NCBI RefSeq assembly: GCF_910578695.1
Contig: NZ_CAJTQJ010000014.1
Span: forward strand, 1 to 44,955
Length of the DNA: 44,955 nucleotides
Direction of reading: 5' to 3'
From: an uncultured Brachyspira sp.
GTDB taxonomy: Bacteria > Spirochaetota > Brachyspiria > Brachyspirales > Brachyspiraceae
In this document: positions 42,969 through 44,955 of the stretch, in pieces
Position numbering within the stretch: the stretch's first letter is position 1
Layout: each line of letters begins with the position of its first letter
The notes under the pieces: model-generated
Databases searched by the model: none
What the model saw: the letters and a program-made list of their open reading frames with translations, nothing else
What the model was told of the DNA's origin: nothing
Translations under genes and position numbers: made by a program

Positions 42969-43478
42969 ATGTCAGAAAAAAAATTCAAGAAATTTAATAA
43001 CAATAAAGAAAGCAATAATAATAAAAGATTTTACAGTAATAATAAAAAAAACAAAAATAATTTTTTCAATAAAAAAAAATATAATAATAATCAATACAGA
43101 TATCATGAAAAAAGCATAGAAGAATATGAAAAGAGCTATCTTAAAAGGCGTATGAAAGAGGATATTGAAAGACCTCTATGTCCTGTATGCAATAAACCTA
43201 TATATATAATAGAAGAAGCAATAAGGCACAATACAAGCGGAGAATTAGCACATTTTGAATGCATATTAGATGAAATTAAAGAAAATAATATGTCTGATAT
43301 GCAGGATGAAGATAAGATAGTTTATCTAGGTTCAGGTACTTTCGGTATTATACAGGAAAGACAAAATGGAAAGAATACTAGATTTTTTGTACGAAAACGC
43401 ATTAATTATGAAAATAGAAAAGTTAAAAGAATAGAAGATGATTCGGATCCTGAAGAGGAGGATTTATTTAATGTATGA
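42969..43478 (+). CDS. Asn/Lys-rich protein with a Cys motif
   Basis: 169 residues. The first 45 are almost only Lys, Asn, Phe and Tyr, strongly basic and disordered, suggesting nucleic-acid contact. A possible zinc site follows: CPVCNKPI (C71, C74) with HFEC about 25 residues later. The end is acidic (EDDSDPEEEDLF). Probably an RNA-associated protein, by composition only. Its last eight bases overlap the start of argJ, so the two are translationally coupled. Confidence 0.7.
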   Translation: MSEKKFKKFNNNKESNNNKRFYSNNKKNKNNFFNKKKYNNNQYRYHEKSIEEYEKSYLKRRMKEDIERPLCPVCNKPIYIIEEAIRHNTSGELAHFECILDEIKENNMSDMQDEDKIVYLGSGTFGIIQERQNGKNTRFFVRKRINYENRKVKRIEDDSDPEEEDLFNV

Positions 43479-44655
43479 TATTCCTCTGGGTTTTTCTTCT
43501 GCTGCTTTAAAATCGGGTCTTAAAAATAATGATTATGATTTGGCAATAATTAAAAGCGATCCGCCTAGTGTTGTTTCGGCTGTATATACTCAAAATCGCT
43601 TTCAGGCTGCACCTATTATATTTTCTAAAAAAAATGATAAAAATAATATAGAGCTTTTAATAGTTAATAGCAAAACAGCAAATGCTCTTACTGGAAAAAA
43701 TGGATATAATGATGTTTTGGATATAGTAAAGCATTCAGAGAAAGTTTTTAATATAAAAAAAGATAATATGCTGACTGCTTCTACTGGAATTATCGGAGTG
43801 CAGTTAGATGTAAAAAAAATTAAAAAGGCTATAGATACATCTTTAAAATATTTTAATCAAGGCTTTGATAATATTGCAAGGGCTATTCAGACTAGGGATA
43901 AATTTGATAAGATATATACAGCACAATTGGAAGTATCTGGAAAATCAGCTAAATTTTATGCTGTTGCAAAAGGAAGTTCTATAATTCACCCCAATATGGC
44001 TACTGTACTTCTTTTTATATTCACAGATTTGAATATTGAAAAAGAAACTTTAAATAAAGCTTTCAGAGAATCGATAAATAAAACTTTGAATAGAATATCA
44101 ATAGACGGAGAAACTTCTACTAATGATATGGCTGTTATAATGGCAAATGGAGCTGCAGGCAATAAAATCATAACAGAAAAAAATAAAAAATTATTAAAAG
44201 ATTTCAAAAATAAATTGGATGAAATATGTGCTTATCTTGCAAAGATGATAATACTTGACGGAGAGGGCATAAGCAAAACTATAATAGTATCAGTAAAAAG
44301 GGTAAAGACTCAAAATGACGCCTTTAATATAGCACAAAAAATTGCAAAATCTAATATAATAAAAATTTTATTTCTTTCTAAAAATCCTAATTTTGAAAAA
44401 ATATTATCTGCATTAGGCACTATCGATAATATAAATGTAAGTAATATATCATTATATGTTAATGATGTTTTAGTATATTCAAACGGCGAGCCGATTAAAA
44501 ATGAAGCTGTTGATAAATTAAAAGAAGATATAGAAAATATAAAAGAAAATTACATAACAATAGATTTAGGTTTTAATACAAAATACGAAGACTATTATTA
44601 TTTTACAGATTTAACGCAGGAATACATATCAATACATTCTTCTTATAATATATAA
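43471..44655 (+). CDS. argJ: Glutamate N-acetyltransferase/amino-acid acetyltransferase ArgJ
   Basis: 394 residues; transfers acetyl groups between ornithine and glutamate in arginine synthesis. It matures by self-cleavage before a Thr, here in IIHPNMATVLLF (about residue 175). Other signatures: SAVYTQNRFQAAP, NSKTANALTG, ASTGIIGVQL and the final DLTQEYISIHSSY. I use ATG 43471, with GAGGAGG nine bases upstream; ATG 43438 is inside the previous gene with no ribosome site. No other arg gene is adjacent; argS is 7 kb away. Confidence 0.92.
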   Translation: MYDIPLGFSSAALKSGLKNNDYDLAIIKSDPPSVVSAVYTQNRFQAAPIIFSKKNDKNNIELLIVNSKTANALTGKNGYNDVLDIVKHSEKVFNIKKDNMLTASTGIIGVQLDVKKIKKAIDTSLKYFNQGFDNIARAIQTRDKFDKIYTAQLEVSGKSAKFYAVAKGSSIIHPNMATVLLFIFTDLNIEKETLNKAFRESINKTLNRISIDGETSTNDMAVIMANGAAGNKIITEKNKKLLKDFKNKLDEICAYLAKMIILDGEGISKTIIVSVKRVKTQNDAFNIAQKIAKSNIIKILFLSKNPNFEKILSALGTIDNINVSNISLYVNDVLVYSNGEPIKNEAVDKLKEDIENIKENYITIDLGFNTKYEDYYYFTDLTQEYISIHSSYNI

Positions 44656-44740
44656 AAATTTTTCGCTTTAAATTATCTGACAGCTAAAGCTGTAAGATGC
44701 TGATAATATAAAACACTCATCATTATTATCTATTACTAAA

Positions 44741-44955
44741 TTAAAGCTTTTCTATCTCATCTAAGCTTAAGCCTGTAAGCCTAGATATAAGATTAATATC
44801 CATATTTTCTTTTTTCATATTTTTAGCCATTAATATTTGAGTTTCTTTAATGCCCTCTTCTCTTCCTTTCTCTATTCCTTCTTTAATGCCTTCTTCTTTG
44901 CCTCTTTCTATTCCTTTTTGTATTCCCTCTTCTATGCCTTTGATACGCTCTTCAT
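44741..44955 (-). CDS. Rpn-family nuclease/putative transposase, C-terminal part
   Basis: Partial: runs off the window at its 5' side. About 70 residues are visible. Repeated GIxxGIExGxEEGIKEG charged units lead to AKNMKKENMDINLISRLTGL and the end SLDEIEKL. This is the usual C-terminus of Rpn (recombination-promoting nuclease, PD-(D/E)XK) proteins, which are abundant in Brachyspira. The catalytic domain is outside the window, so intactness is unknown. It converges on argJ. Confidence 0.75.
   Translation of the reverse strand, partial: EERIKGIEEGIQKGIERGKEEGIKEGIEKGREEGIKETQILMAKNMKKENMDINLISRLTGLSLDEIEKL

Overview
The window is bacterial chromosome from a very AT-rich spirochaete, most likely a Brachyspira species. 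I infer this from the base composition (intergenic DNA is almost pure A/T), strong AGGAG-type ribosome binding sites, flagellar FlgM, an exported ankyrin protein, paired bacteriohemerythrins, a C-terminal piece of an Rpn-family nuclease, and the general look of the proteins. The species cannot be fixed by eye. No rRNA, tRNA, CRISPR array, intact insertion sequence or prophage is visible.

Layout. 1-260: end of a dispersed structured repeat. 260-2926: redox and oxygen block with two bacteriohemerythrins, a Sir2 deacylase and the NADH sensor Rex, the last two divergent. 2960-5645: minus-strand ankyrin protein, a uracil-DNA-glycosylase-like protein and a PP2C-like phosphatase missing one metal ligand. 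5646-6295: long divergent intergenic region with five DnaA-box-like 9-mers and a 17-bp inverted repeat. 6296-8013: translationally coupled pair, a degenerate histidine-kinase-like protein and a seven-helix membrane protein with a LuxR DNA-binding tail. 8139-9270: rsmI overlapping flgM. 9271-9740: two parS centromere sites in opposite orientation. 9741-12253: a TonB-like protein and a small cassette ending in an ImmA/IrrE metallopeptidase. 12347-22458: transporters, FolD, exported proteins, NfeD and a chemoreceptor. 22489-29500: lipoprotein, NhaC antiporter, YcxB-like protein, glycosyltransferase, nucleotide-sugar epimerase and CtpA protease. 29681-31372: a small protein, a PTS IIA domain, a gene remnant and a compound array of structured repeats leading into kdsB. 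32343-42318: gpmA, a DUF6348-like protein, argS, a short SMC, gap and pgk. 42532-44655: a poly-aspartate protein, a Cys-containing basic protein and argJ. The window ends inside an Rpn-family gene.

How things fit together. Glycolysis is represented by gpmA, gap and pgk; redox sensing by Rex, Sir2 and the hemerythrins; the envelope by kdsB, the glycosyltransferase, the epimerase and TonB. Chromosome segregation is suggested by the parS pair, the DnaA-box-like cluster about 3.3 kb away, and smc. The parS sites are near-certain matches to the consensus. That the region is close to the replication origin is inference.

Most unusual items: (i) the parS pair plus DnaA-box-like cluster; (ii) a dispersed repeat family whose stems are kept by compensatory changes between copies, arranged with a second terminator-like hairpin in an array upstream of kdsB; (iii) the degenerate-kinase and membrane-LuxR pair; (iv) an SMC of 952 residues without a recognisable hinge; (v) a protein that is almost entirely aspartate behind a consensus promoter; (vi) the leaderless small ORF, unknown gene and ImmA/IrrE cassette.
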